Positions 38,038-49,625 of a stretch of 64,000 bases of DNA are shown here, one piece after another. The DNA comes from Alteromonas australica. GTDB taxonomy: Bacteria > Pseudomonadota > Gammaproteobacteria > Enterobacterales > Alteromonadaceae. Under the pieces are notes generated by a model. The model had not been told where the DNA came from. It was given only the letters and a program-made list of their open reading frames with translations, and did no database searches. The position numbers and the translations under genes are program-made. Every line of letters begins with the position of its first letter. Within the stretch, counting starts at the first letter, position 1. The stretch is from assembly GCF_000730385.1 (NCBI RefSeq), contig NZ_CP008849.1, positions 2,666,001 to 2,730,000 of the forward strand, given 5' to 3'.

Positions 38038-38610
38038 ATGATTTTTAATGTGTTACGTAACGTTTTATTGGTAGGCGCACTGTCTGCTCTTACCGTTGGG
38101 TGTGCGTCTATGGGTGATGGTTCTGTCGCTGAAAAGCGACAAGCTATATTAGATATGCAACAAAATGCCCTTGCCCGCTTATACACAGAAAAACCTGACA
38201 CACGCTCTCAAATTCGCGACGCGGCGGGTTATGCCGTATTTACCAATGCAAATGTGAATGTCATCTTTTTTGCTGCCGGCACCGGTTATGGAGTGGTGAA
38301 CAATAATGTGACCGGCGCGAAAACCTATATGAATATGGCGGAAGGCGGTGTTGGCCTTGGACTTGGTGCGAAAGATTACCGAGTCGTGATGGTTTTCCAC
38401 ACACAAAAAGCCATGAACTACTTCATCGAAAATGGGTGGACCGTTGGCGGTAACGCTGACGCAGCCGCCAAAGCCGGTAATAAAGGCGCGTCTGCCGAGG
38501 GAGAAGGCTATCTCGGCAACGTGACGGTTTACACGATGACAGAGAGCGGTTTAGCCCTACAAGCAACCGTTAAAGGCACTAAGTTTTGGGTAGATAAAGC
38601 GCTTAACTAA
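38038..38610 (+). CDS. SYLF/YSC84-like lipoprotein
   Basis: A 190-residue lipoprotein starting MIFNVLRNVLLVGALSALTV with lipobox Cys near residue 22 (VGCAS). The mature part follows the lipid-binding SYLF/Ysc84 pattern, DAAGYAVFTNANVNVIFFAAG, GYGVVNNNVTGAKTYMNMAE and GGVGLGLGAKDYRVVMVFHT. The start at 38038 has GGAG 8 bases upstream; a longer frame from 38002 is unsupported. Bacterial members are often called phospholipid-binding and are of unknown role. Confidence 0.85.
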   Translation: MIFNVLRNVLLVGALSALTVGCASMGDGSVAEKRQAILDMQQNALARLYTEKPDTRSQIRDAAGYAVFTNANVNVIFFAAGTGYGVVNNNVTGAKTYMNMAEGGVGLGLGAKDYRVVMVFHTQKAMNYFIENGWTVGGNADAAAKAGNKGASAEGEGYLGNVTVYTMTESGLALQATVKGTKFWVDKALN

Positions 38611-38632
38611 GTGGTGTATGTACGCCAGCGAC

Positions 38633-38665
38633 AATCAAAAGGAGGCGCTTAGCTTCCTTTTGATT
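38633..38665. terminator. Bidirectional terminator between SYLF and MBL genes
   Basis: Perfect 11-bp stem AATCAAAAGGA / TCCTTTTGATT with an 11-base loop, overlapping the 3' end of the MBL gene. It can serve both convergent genes. Confidence 0.7.
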
Positions 38666-39731
38666 TGTTCTCCACAATGTTCATCCACTGCGCTCGCGTA
38701 CAGTTTTCCAATAATTCAAATGCTTCTTTTACAATGTTTTTCCCTTGAACAAAAGCATGCTTTTCCGCTGCGTTATCAAGACGTGAGGCGAGAAGCTTTT
38801 CTCTGCTGCCATCTCGCCCGGGGTGGTTTGATAAAAAGACATCAATATTCTGCGCCTCAACGTACCCTTTCATGATTTGCGCCGATTCAGTGTACGACTG
38901 AATGCGCTGCACATCTGAGCCATAATTAAGACCCGTCCCACCCCACAACACCGCGCGATGAGGTTCATCACCATCATACACGGGGAAAACCAGCGACAAT
39001 GTACCCGGCGTGTGACCAGGCGTGACATGGAAAGTAAGCGTTGTACCATCAATGTTAAGGGTATCACCATCGTTGACGGCCATATCTTTTTTTGGCTTTG
39101 CGCCCCAACGCCGACTGACAAAACTGTCATGCTCCAGTAATTCCCACTCTAATTCACTCATGACGATACGAGGGTTAAAGCGTTTCACAACCGCGTTAAA
39201 ACCGCCGTAATGATCGCCATGGCCATGAGAGATAATCAAGTGGGAGACAGGTTTATCTTCTAGGCCAAGCGTTTTAAGCCCCGCAAAGATGTATTTTTCC
39301 GCTTGTTCGTCGCTATTAAGCGCATCGACCAATACGATGGTTTTACCGGTATCGATGGCCCAACTTGCTACATTCCCCGCCCCAACGTAATAAAGGTTGT
39401 CGAACACCTTTTGTGGCGGAATGTGCCGGCGAGCGCGTCTATTCGTATTTCCCTTACTCGCTTTTCTTTGTTCAGTCAGTGATGGGGTGTCAGCAGTCCG
39501 GCGCTCGGGACGCGTGTCTTTACTTACGCCGGATTGAAACATATTGCGTGGTTCACGGCTGATATCACACAGGCTGGCCAGGCCCGGAAAGAAGGTAGCG
39601 CTTTCCAGCCCCTTTTCAGCATAGTCTTGTGCTGTTAACCCATCACTTTTGGCGCTATTGCTCAACAGCACAGTTGCCGTGAGCAATAACGGTACTGTTG
39701 CCTTTAAAATGTCCAATTCACCCCTAACCAT
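38649..39731 (-). CDS. Exported metallo-beta-lactamase-fold hydrolase
   Basis: A 360-residue protein with a hydrophobic N-terminus (ILKATVPLLLTATVLLSNSA) suggesting export, an Arg-rich linker (about 70-105), and an MBL domain. Zinc ligands: HGHGDH (His169, His171, Asp173, His174), then His in HVTPGHTPGTLS and His in LSNHPGRDG. The HxHxDH pattern and the following region resemble subclass B3-type enzymes, although the family hydrolyses many esters, lactones and thioesters. The start overlaps the TonB receptor gene by 28 bases (in-frame alternative TTG at 39716), so the two are translated together. No evidence says it is an antibiotic resistance enzyme. Confidence 0.82.
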   Translation of the reverse strand: MVRGELDILKATVPLLLTATVLLSNSAKSDGLTAQDYAEKGLESATFFPGLASLCDISREPRNMFQSGVSKDTRPERRTADTPSLTEQRKASKGNTNRRARRHIPPQKVFDNLYYVGAGNVASWAIDTGKTIVLVDALNSDEQAEKYIFAGLKTLGLEDKPVSHLIISHGHGDHYGGFNAVVKRFNPRIVMSELEWELLEHDSFVSRRWGAKPKKDMAVNDGDTLNIDGTTLTFHVTPGHTPGTLSLVFPVYDGDEPHRAVLWGGTGLNYGSDVQRIQSYTESAQIMKGYVEAQNIDVFLSNHPGRDGSREKLLASRLDNAAEKHAFVQGKNIVKEAFELLENCTRAQWMNIVENKSKGS

Positions 39732-41614
39732 AACCTTCTGCCATCCTCAACATATCCATACTCTGCATAGCGCATGGTTTTATCAAACGCATTGTACAGA
39801 CCTGTCTGTAGTTTTACATTACGGGTAAGCTTGGTGTTGTAACCGATGTCGAACAATCCAATACCTGGCGATAATACCGAACGGGAAGAAACCGAAGTCA
39901 ACGCCGCTTCCTCCCCTCTTACTGTCCATCTTGACCAGAGTTCGCCTGTATCTGAAAGGCGGTAGGTCGAATTTAAGGTAAAGAGATGCTTGGGCTGCTG
40001 AACCAACGGAAGGCCTTCATTATCCCCCGTGATTTGCTCTGAACGCGTGTAACTATACGCACCGTTAAAAGACCAGTTTCCTACGCTATATTTAGCGGCC
40101 AATTCCGCACCGTAAGACTCCGCTTCGTCAATATTAATATTGTAGCGGTCTGTATCATCTAAACAGTTCTCAAGCTCGCAGGACGTCACGGCTATTTTAT
40201 CGTCAAAATCATTGTGAAAAGCAGTAACACTATATTCAAGGCCGTTGTCACCTAGGTAGTAAATCGCCACTTCTTTGTTCAACGTTGTTTCTGGTGCAAG
40301 TGCTGGATTGCCGTAAATATCACCACCACGGCTCTCTTGAACCCAACCTTCTGCCATTTCACGAAGCTCAGGTGTACGGTACCCTGTGGAAACACCGCCT
40401 TTTACTACCCAGTTATCGTTTATATTATAAACGGCGTAGGCACGTGGGCTAACTTGAGAGTCAAACTGTTGATTGTCGTCTAGGCGGATGCCTAAGGTAA
40501 TGGCAAGGTTTTCATTCACACGCCATTCATCTTCACCATAAACCGCCCATTGACTGTTTTCAATATGGGTAGCGTCAGCGCCATTCGTATCAAAATCGTC
40601 TAAAGATTCTTCTAGAAATTCAGCTCCCGCCGTAAGCATATGTTGACTATTTAACACGAAGGTCCACTGAGAGTTAACCACTAAATTATCAATAGTAATA
40701 TCACGGCCCACGTTTTCCACAGACTCTTGCTGTATATAACTTCTGACCGTTGTATCTTCGTATTTACCCTCGTGAGTCAGTGCATAGGAATGCCTGTCAC
40801 TGTTCGTTTCAGAGAGCGAACTGGTGTCGGGCAACGACTTACCCGGCGTTGAGGTTCGCGTTTGATCTTGCACTATATATTCAAATGTTAGCGTATCTGA
40901 GGTGTTTGGTGTGAGGTGAAACGCCGTTCTTAAATTGCGTAACGATTTTTCCGCATAGCCGCGCTCAATCTCATCTTCTTCGCGCTTTTGATATAAACCA
41001 CTGGCGGAAACACTGAGCAAGTTTTCAATTAAAGGGCCTGAAAACGCTAGCTGAACTTGGCTATCAGCGCCGCTATCTGAATTTTCCTGAATTTTCGTTT
41101 CCGCACGTAGGTTTCCACTCCACTTGCGATAGTTCTTTCGCGTGATGATATTGATAACACCGCCCATGGCGTCTGAACCGTATAGCGTTGACATAGGGCC
41201 GCGTACAATTTCTATACGTTCAATACTATCTAGTGGCGGAAGCCAATCTTGTTCGTAGCCTCCGCTTCCGTTGGGTTGTGATTCTCTTCCCGTTTGCTTT
41301 TTGCCATCTACGAGTATGCTGGTGTACTGTGCGGGCAACCCACGAATACTAATATCCTGACGATAACCGCCTCCCGTTACGGTAACGCCCGGCACATCGC
41401 GAAGGGCGTCCGTAATATCTTTATACGCTCTTTGTGCCAATTGCTTTCTATCAATAACACTCACAGATGCTGGCGCCTGTGATAAAAGCTGCTCAAAGCC
41501 CGACGCGGTGACGGTAATGTTTTCAATTTTGTCGGTGTTAGATGTTTGTGCCCATACACTGTGAGAAAACAAAGAACATAGCGAAATGGTCAGGAACGTG
41601 GATCTAAAAGTCAT
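39704..41614 (-). CDS. TonB-dependent siderophore receptor (CirA/FepA-like)
   Basis: A 636-residue outer-membrane receptor. A signal peptide (MTFRSTFLTISLCSLFSHSVWA) precedes the TonB box region IENITVTASGFEQ, the plug domain (ALRDVPGVTVTGGGYRQDIS, RIEIVRGPMSTLYGSDAMGG) and a 22-strand barrel ending in a terminal Phe (GVNWTF). Size and motifs fit catecholate siderophore or colicin I receptors. A perfect Fur box lies 34-48 bases upstream, so iron regulates it. The MBL gene overlaps its end. The ligand is not predictable. Confidence 0.9.
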   Translation of the reverse strand: MTFRSTFLTISLCSLFSHSVWAQTSNTDKIENITVTASGFEQLLSQAPASVSVIDRKQLAQRAYKDITDALRDVPGVTVTGGGYRQDISIRGLPAQYTSILVDGKKQTGRESQPNGSGGYEQDWLPPLDSIERIEIVRGPMSTLYGSDAMGGVINIITRKNYRKWSGNLRAETKIQENSDSGADSQVQLAFSGPLIENLLSVSASGLYQKREEDEIERGYAEKSLRNLRTAFHLTPNTSDTLTFEYIVQDQTRTSTPGKSLPDTSSLSETNSDRHSYALTHEGKYEDTTVRSYIQQESVENVGRDITIDNLVVNSQWTFVLNSQHMLTAGAEFLEESLDDFDTNGADATHIENSQWAVYGEDEWRVNENLAITLGIRLDDNQQFDSQVSPRAYAVYNINDNWVVKGGVSTGYRTPELREMAEGWVQESRGGDIYGNPALAPETTLNKEVAIYYLGDNGLEYSVTAFHNDFDDKIAVTSCELENCLDDTDRYNINIDEAESYGAELAAKYSVGNWSFNGAYSYTRSEQITGDNEGLPLVQQPKHLFTLNSTYRLSDTGELWSRWTVRGEEAALTSVSSRSVLSPGIGLFDIGYNTKLTRNVKLQTGLYNAFDKTMRYAEYGYVEDGRRLWLGVNWTF

Positions 41615-41647
41615 ACTTAATCGTTTAATATGTAAGGATTAAGCAGA

Positions 41648-41662
41648 TGATAATCATTATCA
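41648..41662. promoter_or_regulatory. Fur box (perfect 7-1-7)
   Basis: TGATAATCATTATCA is an exact match to the 7-1-7 Fur palindrome TGATAATnATTATCA. It lies 34-48 bases before the TonB receptor start and indicates iron repression of that receptor and the overlapping MBL gene. Confidence 0.88.
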
Positions 41663-41708
41663 TTCAAATGTAAAGAAAGGATTTAGCCTTTTTTAATTAG
41701 CTTTAGCA

Positions 41709-41957
41709 CTAAACATCCACGTCAATGTGTTTTAGGCCATCGTGAGTTGAGGGGTCTTTTTTGTCTTTACCCGATTCAGATTGATTGTCTCGTCGTTCTA
41801 TTGCATCCGTTTGTTTAACACGGTCGAAGTTATCCTGCCCTTCTTCAGAAAAGTGTTCAGTCTTACTCGTCTTCTCTACCTTTTTAACCCGTTTATCTTC
41901 TTCCACTGGCACCTTGGTATTGCGGGGTAATATAGGAAATAACAAGTCATTACTCAT
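41709..41957 (-). CDS. Small hydrophilic hypothetical protein
   Basis: An 82-residue protein, strongly charged and rich in Lys, Asp, Glu, with no hydrophobic core, hence probably disordered. GGAG lies 8 bases before the ATG at 41957. The C-terminus HDGLKHIDVDV is the only part that looks patterned. Function unknown. It lies before the Fur box and the receptor gene on the same strand. It could be expressed from its own promoter. Confidence 0.5.
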   Translation of the reverse strand: MSNDLLFPILPRNTKVPVEEDKRVKKVEKTSKTEHFSEEGQDNFDRVKQTDAIERRDNQSESGKDKKDPSTHDGLKHIDVDV

Positions 41958-42084
41958 GGGGTTTACTCCGGTTTCCCGCCATTCGGGTAGTTTTCACGTG
42001 GGCCTTTCTATTTTTTAGGCCTAATTAAGGGTTTAAAAATAGCCTTTATCCCTTCATTGAAACACAGGAAAATTAAGATCACCT

Positions 42085-42113
42085 TTGCTCAGATCAAAAA
42101 GTTTTACTATATA
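42085..42113 (+). promoter_or_regulatory. Candidate his operon promoter
   Basis: TTGCTC (42085-42090) and TATATA (42108-42113) are 17 bases apart, giving a start near 42120, about 100 bases before the leader peptide. Each hexamer matches sigma-70 only partly. Confidence 0.4.
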
Positions 42114-42219
42114 CATATTAATTTAGACCTATTGGGTAAAAAGAGTTCACTTTTGCCTTGCAAAACGTCAGTCAAACCGCTAATGTTTCAGCCGTTCGAA
42201 AATAGGATTAAATTTTTAA

Positions 42220-42264
42220 ATGATCAATTGCGCTGCGAAACATCACCATCACCACATAGCATAA
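42220..42264 (+). CDS. hisL: his operon leader peptide
   Basis: ATG at 42220 reads MINCAAKHHHHHIA and stops at 42264: 14 residues with five consecutive histidines. E. coli HisL is 16 residues with seven histidines. Low charged tRNA-His would stall the ribosome on these codons and favour the antiterminator downstream. The AGGA site is somewhat far (12 bases). It is too short for gene finders. Confidence 0.92.
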   Translation: MINCAAKHHHHHIA

Positions 42265-42279
42265 CCTTTCAGGTTCGTG

Positions 42280-42356
42280 CTGGAAGGTCTATATTTCCTT
42301 CCAGTGGCGCAGATACCAAATTCTCGGCCCTCGGAAGGAAACTTCCGGGGGTTTTT
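42280..42356 (+). promoter_or_regulatory. his operon attenuator (anti-terminator and terminator)
   Basis: Three alternating RNA pairings are visible. A first stem CTGGAAGG / CCTTCCAG (42280-42287 with 42297-42304). An antiterminator TTTCCTTCC / GGAAGGAAA (42294-42302 with 42333-42341), 9 perfect pairs. A terminator CCCTCGGAAG / CTTCCGGGGG (42328-42337 with 42342-42351), 10 pairs including one G-T wobble, loop GAAA, then TTTTTC. The antiterminator consumes the left arm of the terminator, so the two exclude each other. This is the classical histidine attenuation scheme. Confidence 0.92.
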
Positions 42357-42407
42357 CATTTTTAGCGCAATCACAAAGTTAACACACAACGTGTAAGGAA
42401 CGTTTCA

Positions 42408-43310
42408 ATGAGTAACAGCAAAAGACTTCGAATTGCCGTACAGAAATCAGGCCGCTTGAGCGATGATAGCATCGCCTTACTTAAAGCTATCGGCATAAAA
42501 CTGAATATTCGTGATCGCTTGCTGATTGCGCATTCGACAAACGAACCTATTGATTTGCTTCGTGTTCGTGATGACGACATTCCTGGTCTCGTCATGGATG
42601 GCGTGGTTGATTTAGGCTTTATCGGTGAGAACGAGCTGGAAGAAAAGTCCCTTGAACGCAAAGCCGCTGGCAAGCCATTTGAGTATGAAACATTACGTCG
42701 TTTAGATTACGGCGGTTGCCGTTTGTCTATCGCAGTACCAAACGAAATGGAGTACGAGGGCATTCAGTCTCTAGAGGGTAAAGAAGTTGCCACTACCTAC
42801 CCCTATTTGCTAGAGCGCTATTTCGAGGAAAAAGGCATTAACGCGAAAGCGGTAATGTTAACGGGCTCCGTTGAAGTTGCACCTCGAGCGGGTGTTGCCG
42901 ACGCTATTTGTGACCTTGTATCAACAGGGGCGACATTAGAAGCCAATGGCTTAGTGGAAAAAGACGAAATATTCCGTTCTAAAGCGGTGCTGATTCAACG
43001 TGCTGACGGCGAAATCAGTGATGAAAAGCAATCGCTTATCAACCGCCTAATGCCTCGTGTAGACGGCGTGTTACTGGCGAAAGAAAGCAAGTACATCATG
43101 CTACACGCACCGAAAGCCTATTTAGAGCAAGTAAAAAGCTTGCTACCGGGTGCCGAAAATCCCACTGTACTGCCCCTTGCTGGGAACGATGAGCAAGTGG
43201 CCATTCATGTTGTTTCAACAGAAACCTTATTCTGGGAAACCATGGAAAAACTAAAAGCCCTTGGTTGTAGTTCTATTCTTGTAATGCCCATCGAAAAAAT
43301 GATGGGCTAA
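42408..43310 (+). CDS. hisG: ATP phosphoribosyltransferase (long form)
   Basis: A 300-residue enzyme that joins ATP and PRPP, the first step of histidine synthesis and the point of feedback inhibition. It is the long HisG form: the periplasmic-binding-like catalytic lobes run to about 225, with [20 protein letters not shown] at the start and [20 protein letters not shown], then the ACT-like regulatory domain ending [13 protein letters not shown]. No HisZ is needed by this form. AAGGAA precedes the ATG by 8 bases. First gene of an eight-gene operon after the attenuator. Confidence 0.97.
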   Translation: MSNSKRLRIAVQKSGRLSDDSIALLKAIGIKLNIRDRLLIAHSTNEPIDLLRVRDDDIPGLVMDGVVDLGFIGENELEEKSLERKAAGKPFEYETLRRLDYGGCRLSIAVPNEMEYEGIQSLEGKEVATTYPYLLERYFEEKGINAKAVMLTGSVEVAPRAGVADAICDLVSTGATLEANGLVEKDEIFRSKAVLIQRADGEISDEKQSLINRLMPRVDGVLLAKESKYIMLHAPKAYLEQVKSLLPGAENPTVLPLAGNDEQVAIHVVSTETLFWETMEKLKALGCSSILVMPIEKMMG

Positions 43311-43322
43311 AGGCAGACGATT

Positions 43323-44630
43323 ATGATTACTTGGTCATCTCTCTCATCTGACGAGAAAAAACAAGCGCTAGCGCGCCCGGCTATGGCCAATAGCCAACAA
43401 TTGAAGCAAACTGTTAGCGATATTATCGCGAAAGTTGAAACGAGTGGCGACGAGGCCGTACTTGATTATACTCGCACGTTCGACTGCCCTGATTTGCAAT
43501 CTCTTATTTTATCTCAAGAGAATATTGATGCGCTTGCAGCGCAGGTTACCCCTGAGGTAGCCGCTGCAATTGATACTGCATTTAACAACATCAAGCAGTT
43601 TCACGAGGCTCAATCGCCTACTGATATCGCACTTACCACCACGCCTGGCGTAGACTGCGAGTTGCGTTTTACCGCCCTCGACGCAGTGGGGTTGTATATT
43701 CCTGGAGGCAGTGCGCCTCTGCCCTCCACGGTATTAATGTTAGGCGTACCCGCATTGGTGGCGGGCTGTGAAAACAAACTCCTTTGTACGCCGCCAAACA
43801 AAGCGCAATTGATTGCTCCTGAGATTGCTTACGCCGCCCGTAAATGTGGCATTGATAAGATATTTTTGTGTGGTGGCGCGCAAGCTATTGCGGCCATGGC
43901 CTTAGGGACACAAACGATTCCTCAAGTAGACAAAATCTTCGGCCCTGGTAACAGTTTTGTTACGGAAGCCAAGCAACAGGTTAGCCAACGCGCTGACGGT
44001 GCAGCCATTGACATGCCTGCAGGTCCTTCTGAGGTATTAGTACTCGCCGATGCCTTGGCTGATGCGGAATTTGTGGCCGCAGATTTATTGTCTCAAGCTG
44101 AACATGGCCCAGACTCACAAGCGATTTTAGTCAGCGACGATGCAACCCTTATTGCAAACGCAAAAGCGGCTGTGGAACGTCAGCTAGCCACACTTTCACG
44201 CGCAGAGATTGCGCGCCCAGCAATGGAAAATGCGCGCTATATTCTCGCCGGCTCGATTGAAGAAGCCATTGAGGTAAGCAATGCTTATGCACCTGAACAC
44301 TTAATTGTGCAAATTGAAGATGCCAGACGCTATTTATCGAAAATCAAATACGCAGGTTCTATCTTCTTAGGCCCCTGGTCCCCTGAATCGGCTGGGGATT
44401 ATGCATCAGGCACCAATCACGTGTTACCCACGTATGGGTATGCTAAAAACTATTCGAGCCTAGGCTTACTAGACTTCATGCGCCGCTTTACCATTCAAGA
44501 GTTAAGCGCTGACGGTATGCGTAATTTGGGCCCTGCTATTATGGCGTTGGCCAACGCAGAAGGGCTAGATGCACACGAACAAGCGGTGGCGCTTCGCATG
44601 AAGAAATTAGGTTTTGGAGGCAATGCCTAA
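43323..44630 (+). CDS. hisD: Histidinol dehydrogenase
   Basis: A 435-residue NAD-dependent zinc enzyme that oxidises histidinol to histidine in two steps. GPGNSFVTEAKQQVSQRADG and the zinc-binding QAEHGPDSQA are present, followed by YAPEHLIVQIED. It lies 12 bases after hisG; its last base is the first base of the hisC ATG. The length is typical. Confidence 0.97.
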   Translation: MITWSSLSSDEKKQALARPAMANSQQLKQTVSDIIAKVETSGDEAVLDYTRTFDCPDLQSLILSQENIDALAAQVTPEVAAAIDTAFNNIKQFHEAQSPTDIALTTTPGVDCELRFTALDAVGLYIPGGSAPLPSTVLMLGVPALVAGCENKLLCTPPNKAQLIAPEIAYAARKCGIDKIFLCGGAQAIAAMALGTQTIPQVDKIFGPGNSFVTEAKQQVSQRADGAAIDMPAGPSEVLVLADALADAEFVAADLLSQAEHGPDSQAILVSDDATLIANAKAAVERQLATLSRAEIARPAMENARYILAGSIEEAIEVSNAYAPEHLIVQIEDARRYLSKIKYAGSIFLGPWSPESAGDYASGTNHVLPTYGYAKNYSSLGLLDFMRRFTIQELSADGMRNLGPAIMALANAEGLDAHEQAVALRMKKLGFGGNA

Positions 44631-45706
44631 TGTCTAAACTTATTGACACACTCATCAATGAGAACTTGGTACCTTTAAAGCCATACGAATCCGCTCGAAG
44701 GCTGTTTTCAGGTGGACAAGATTGGTTGAATGCCAATGAAAGTCCGTTTGCTAATGAATACCACGTTGATAGTAGTAATTTTAATCGTTATCCATCATGC
44801 CAGCCTACCGGTGTGGTTGAAGGCTATGCAAATTATAGCGGTTTAGATGCAAGCAATGTCTTGATTACCCGAGGGGCTGATGAAGGTATCGAACTGCTTA
44901 TTCGCACTTTCTGTACACCAGGTAAAGATAACATTCTGATTTGCCCCCCCACATACGGCATGTACGCTATTAGTGCCGAAACCTGTGATGTGGGCGTTAA
45001 GAAAGTGGCTTTGAACGATGACTTCAGTCTAAATGTTAACGCCATTTGCGCTGAAGAAGACGTTAACATTATTTTTATTTGTGCACCGAATAACCCAACG
45101 GGCACGTCGGTCGCCCGCGAAGACATCAAAACCGTGTTAGAACACTTTGCGGATACTGCACTGGTTGTTGTAGATGAAGCCTACATCGAATTTGATGCTA
45201 GCAATACATGGGCAACAGAAATAGCCAACTACACGAATCTTGTTGTGCTTCGTACGCTGTCAAAAGCCTTTGCACTGGCAGGGTTACGCTGTGGTTTCAC
45301 CCTTGCTCAAGAGCCCGTCATTCAAGCACTATTGAAAGTGATTGCACCCTACCCAATACCTGAGCCTGTTGCACAAATTGCGGCTAATGCACTGTCTAGT
45401 GATTCGTTGGCGCTAATTGCGCTACAAGTTGACACAATTAATCGCGAAAAAGAAGCGCTGGCTGAATCACTCGCAGCCATTGAAGGCTTTACCCTGGTGG
45501 GTGATAGAAAAGCTAACTTCATTTTGTTTAGGTACGCAAAGTCTGCCGAACTCATGCAGTTTTTAGTTAGCCGAGGCATGCTTATTCGCGATCAATCGAA
45601 ACAACTTAATTTACAGAATTGTTTGCGAGTTACGATTGGCACCGAAGAGCAAAATCAGCGCTTAATGCAATTAATTAATGAATTTTTAAATGAGGACGCG
45701 GCATGA
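44630..45706 (+). CDS. hisC: Histidinol-phosphate aminotransferase
   Basis: A 358-residue fold-type I PLP enzyme that makes histidinol phosphate from imidazole acetol phosphate. [20 protein letters not shown] is the N-terminal HisC mark, and the PLP Lys lies in [17 protein letters not shown]. Its stop overlaps the hisB start (ATGA). Operon position is as in E. coli. Confidence 0.97.
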   Translation: MSKLIDTLINENLVPLKPYESARRLFSGGQDWLNANESPFANEYHVDSSNFNRYPSCQPTGVVEGYANYSGLDASNVLITRGADEGIELLIRTFCTPGKDNILICPPTYGMYAISAETCDVGVKKVALNDDFSLNVNAICAEEDVNIIFICAPNNPTGTSVAREDIKTVLEHFADTALVVVDEAYIEFDASNTWATEIANYTNLVVLRTLSKAFALAGLRCGFTLAQEPVIQALLKVIAPYPIPEPVAQIAANALSSDSLALIALQVDTINREKEALAESLAAIEGFTLVGDRKANFILFRYAKSAELMQFLVSRGMLIRDQSKQLNLQNCLRVTIGTEEQNQRLMQLINEFLNEDAA

Positions 45707-46772
45707 GTCAGCAAGCCATTTTATTTATAGACCGCGACGGCACCCTAGTTGAAGAGCCGCCAGTTGATAAGCAATTAGACAGCCTAGAGAAGCTTGTTTT
45801 CGAACCCAATGTTATTCCTGTATTGCTTAAGCTAAAAGCCGCAGGCTACAAATTGGTTATGGTAAGTAACCAAGACGGCTTAGGCACAGACAGCTTCCCG
45901 CAGGAAGACTTCGACAAGCCACACAATGCCATGATGGCCATTTTTGAAAGCCAAGGCGTAACCTTTGACGATGTGCTGATTTGCCCGCACTTTGATGAAG
46001 ATAACTGCACCTGCCGCAAACCGAAACTTGGATTGGTGAAAGATTACCTCCAACAGGGCAAAGTAGACTTCACACGCTCTTTCGTTATTGGTGACAGAAT
46101 TACCGACGTTCAGCTTGCTGAAAATATGGGTATTCGCAGCTTTCAATACCATCGCGAAAGCTTAAACTGGAATGATATTCAGAAAAGCCTGTTAGCATCG
46201 TCACGCATTGCTGAAGTGGTTCGCACGACGTCTGAAACCGACATTAAAGTTCGCGTAGACCTAGATTCGCAGGCTAAGTCGACCATTCAAACTGGCCTAG
46301 GCTTCTTCGATCACATGTTAGATCAAATTGCCACGCACGGCGGTTTCGAGCTCAATGTAACGGTAGATGGCGACTTGCATATTGACGATCACCACAGTGT
46401 TGAAGATACCGCACTTGCATTAGGCGAAGCACTTAAAAAAGCCTTAGGCGACAAGCGCGGCATTGGTCGTTTCGGCTTTGCGCTGCCAATGGATGAATGC
46501 CGCGCTGAATGTATTATGGACATTTCAAACCGTCCATACCTTAAGTTTGATGCAGAGTTTAGCCGCGATAAGGTAGGCGAGATGGCCACTGAAATGGTAC
46601 CTCACTTCTTCTACTCATTGGCACAAAGCATGGGGCTATCACTGCACCTTTCCACCAGCGAAGGTAACGCGCACCACCAAGTTGAAAGCTTATACAAAGT
46701 CTTTGGCCGAGCACTACGTCAAGCCATAACACGCCAAGGCGACGCACTACCTAGCAGTAAAGGAGCACTATA

Positions 46773-46773
<1 letters not shown>
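45703..46773 (+). CDS. hisB: Bifunctional histidinol-phosphatase/imidazoleglycerol-phosphate dehydratase
   Basis: A 356-residue fusion. The N-terminal HAD phosphatase has [13 protein letters not shown] and a zinc-binding [15 protein letters not shown] segment. The C-terminal dehydratase has the metal motifs [28 protein letters not shown] and [19 protein letters not shown]. This fusion is the gammaproteobacterial form. It overlaps hisC by four bases and hisH by one. Confidence 0.97.
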
Positions 46774-48941
<2,168 letters not shown>

Positions 48942-48945
<4 letters not shown>

Positions 48946-49559
48946 TCATTACTAATGAGAACAGCAACAAATTAGCCTGGGACAAAATGGACAACCTGCT
49001 ACCTGCTATTGTGCAAGATGCACTATCGGGCAAGGTGCTAATGCAAGGGTACATGGATCAAGACGCGTTAACTAAGACCCTTGAGACAGGCAAAGTCACG
49101 TTTTTCAGCCGCTCGAAGCAGCGCCTTTGGACCAAGGGTGAAACATCGGGACATACACTGGATTTAATGAGTGTCGCCTGCGATTGCGACCAAGATTCAC
49201 TATTAGTCCTTGCCAACCCCAATGGTCCTACCTGCCACACAGGTGCAGAAAGCTGTTGGTTTGAAGGTAATACCCCTGCATTTACCTTCCTAGCAGACCT
49301 AGAACGTGTATTGGCGGATCGTAAAGATGCTGACCCGAAAAGCAGCTACACCGCTAGCCTTTATAACAAAGGTATCAAGCGTATAGCGCAAAAAGTAGGT
49401 GAAGAAGGCGTAGAAACGGCGCTTGCCGCCACGGTACACGACAAAGAAGAGCTTAAAAACGAAGCCGCGGATTTGTTGTATCACCTAACCGTACTGCTTC
49501 AGGCCAGTGATATGTCGTTAAACGACGCGCTGAATGTGCTGCGCGAGCGTCATAAATAA
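48942..49559 (+). CDS. hisI: Bifunctional phosphoribosyl-AMP cyclohydrolase/phosphoribosyl-ATP pyrophosphatase
   Basis: A 205-residue HisIE fusion, the second and third steps of the pathway. The HisI half has [20 protein letters not shown], the zinc-binding CDCDQDSLL and [10 protein letters not shown]; the HisE half has [12 protein letters not shown] and [13 protein letters not shown]. Translation begins at GTG 48942, overlapping hisF by four bases. It ends the operon, followed by a strong terminator. Confidence 0.97.
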
Positions 49560-49587
49560 TTCGTCATACGAATAATTTATTAAGATA

Positions 49588-49625
49588 AAATGCCCTTATC
49601 GCTTCATGCTTTAAGGGTATTTTTT
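49588..49625 (+). terminator. his operon terminator
   Basis: AAATGCCCTTA / TAAGGGTATTT, one G-T wobble, 13-base loop, followed by TTTTTT. It lies 29 bases after the hisIE stop. Confidence 0.85.

Noticed and set aside
38649..39731. Antibiotic-resistance beta-lactamase
   Set aside because: The fold and HxHxDH motif are shared by many hydrolases, and Fur-linked context points elsewhere; resistance is not supported.
42057..42365. 102-residue frame upstream of hisG
   Set aside because: It runs through the attenuator in a different frame; the 14-residue His-rich leader and stem-loops explain this region better.
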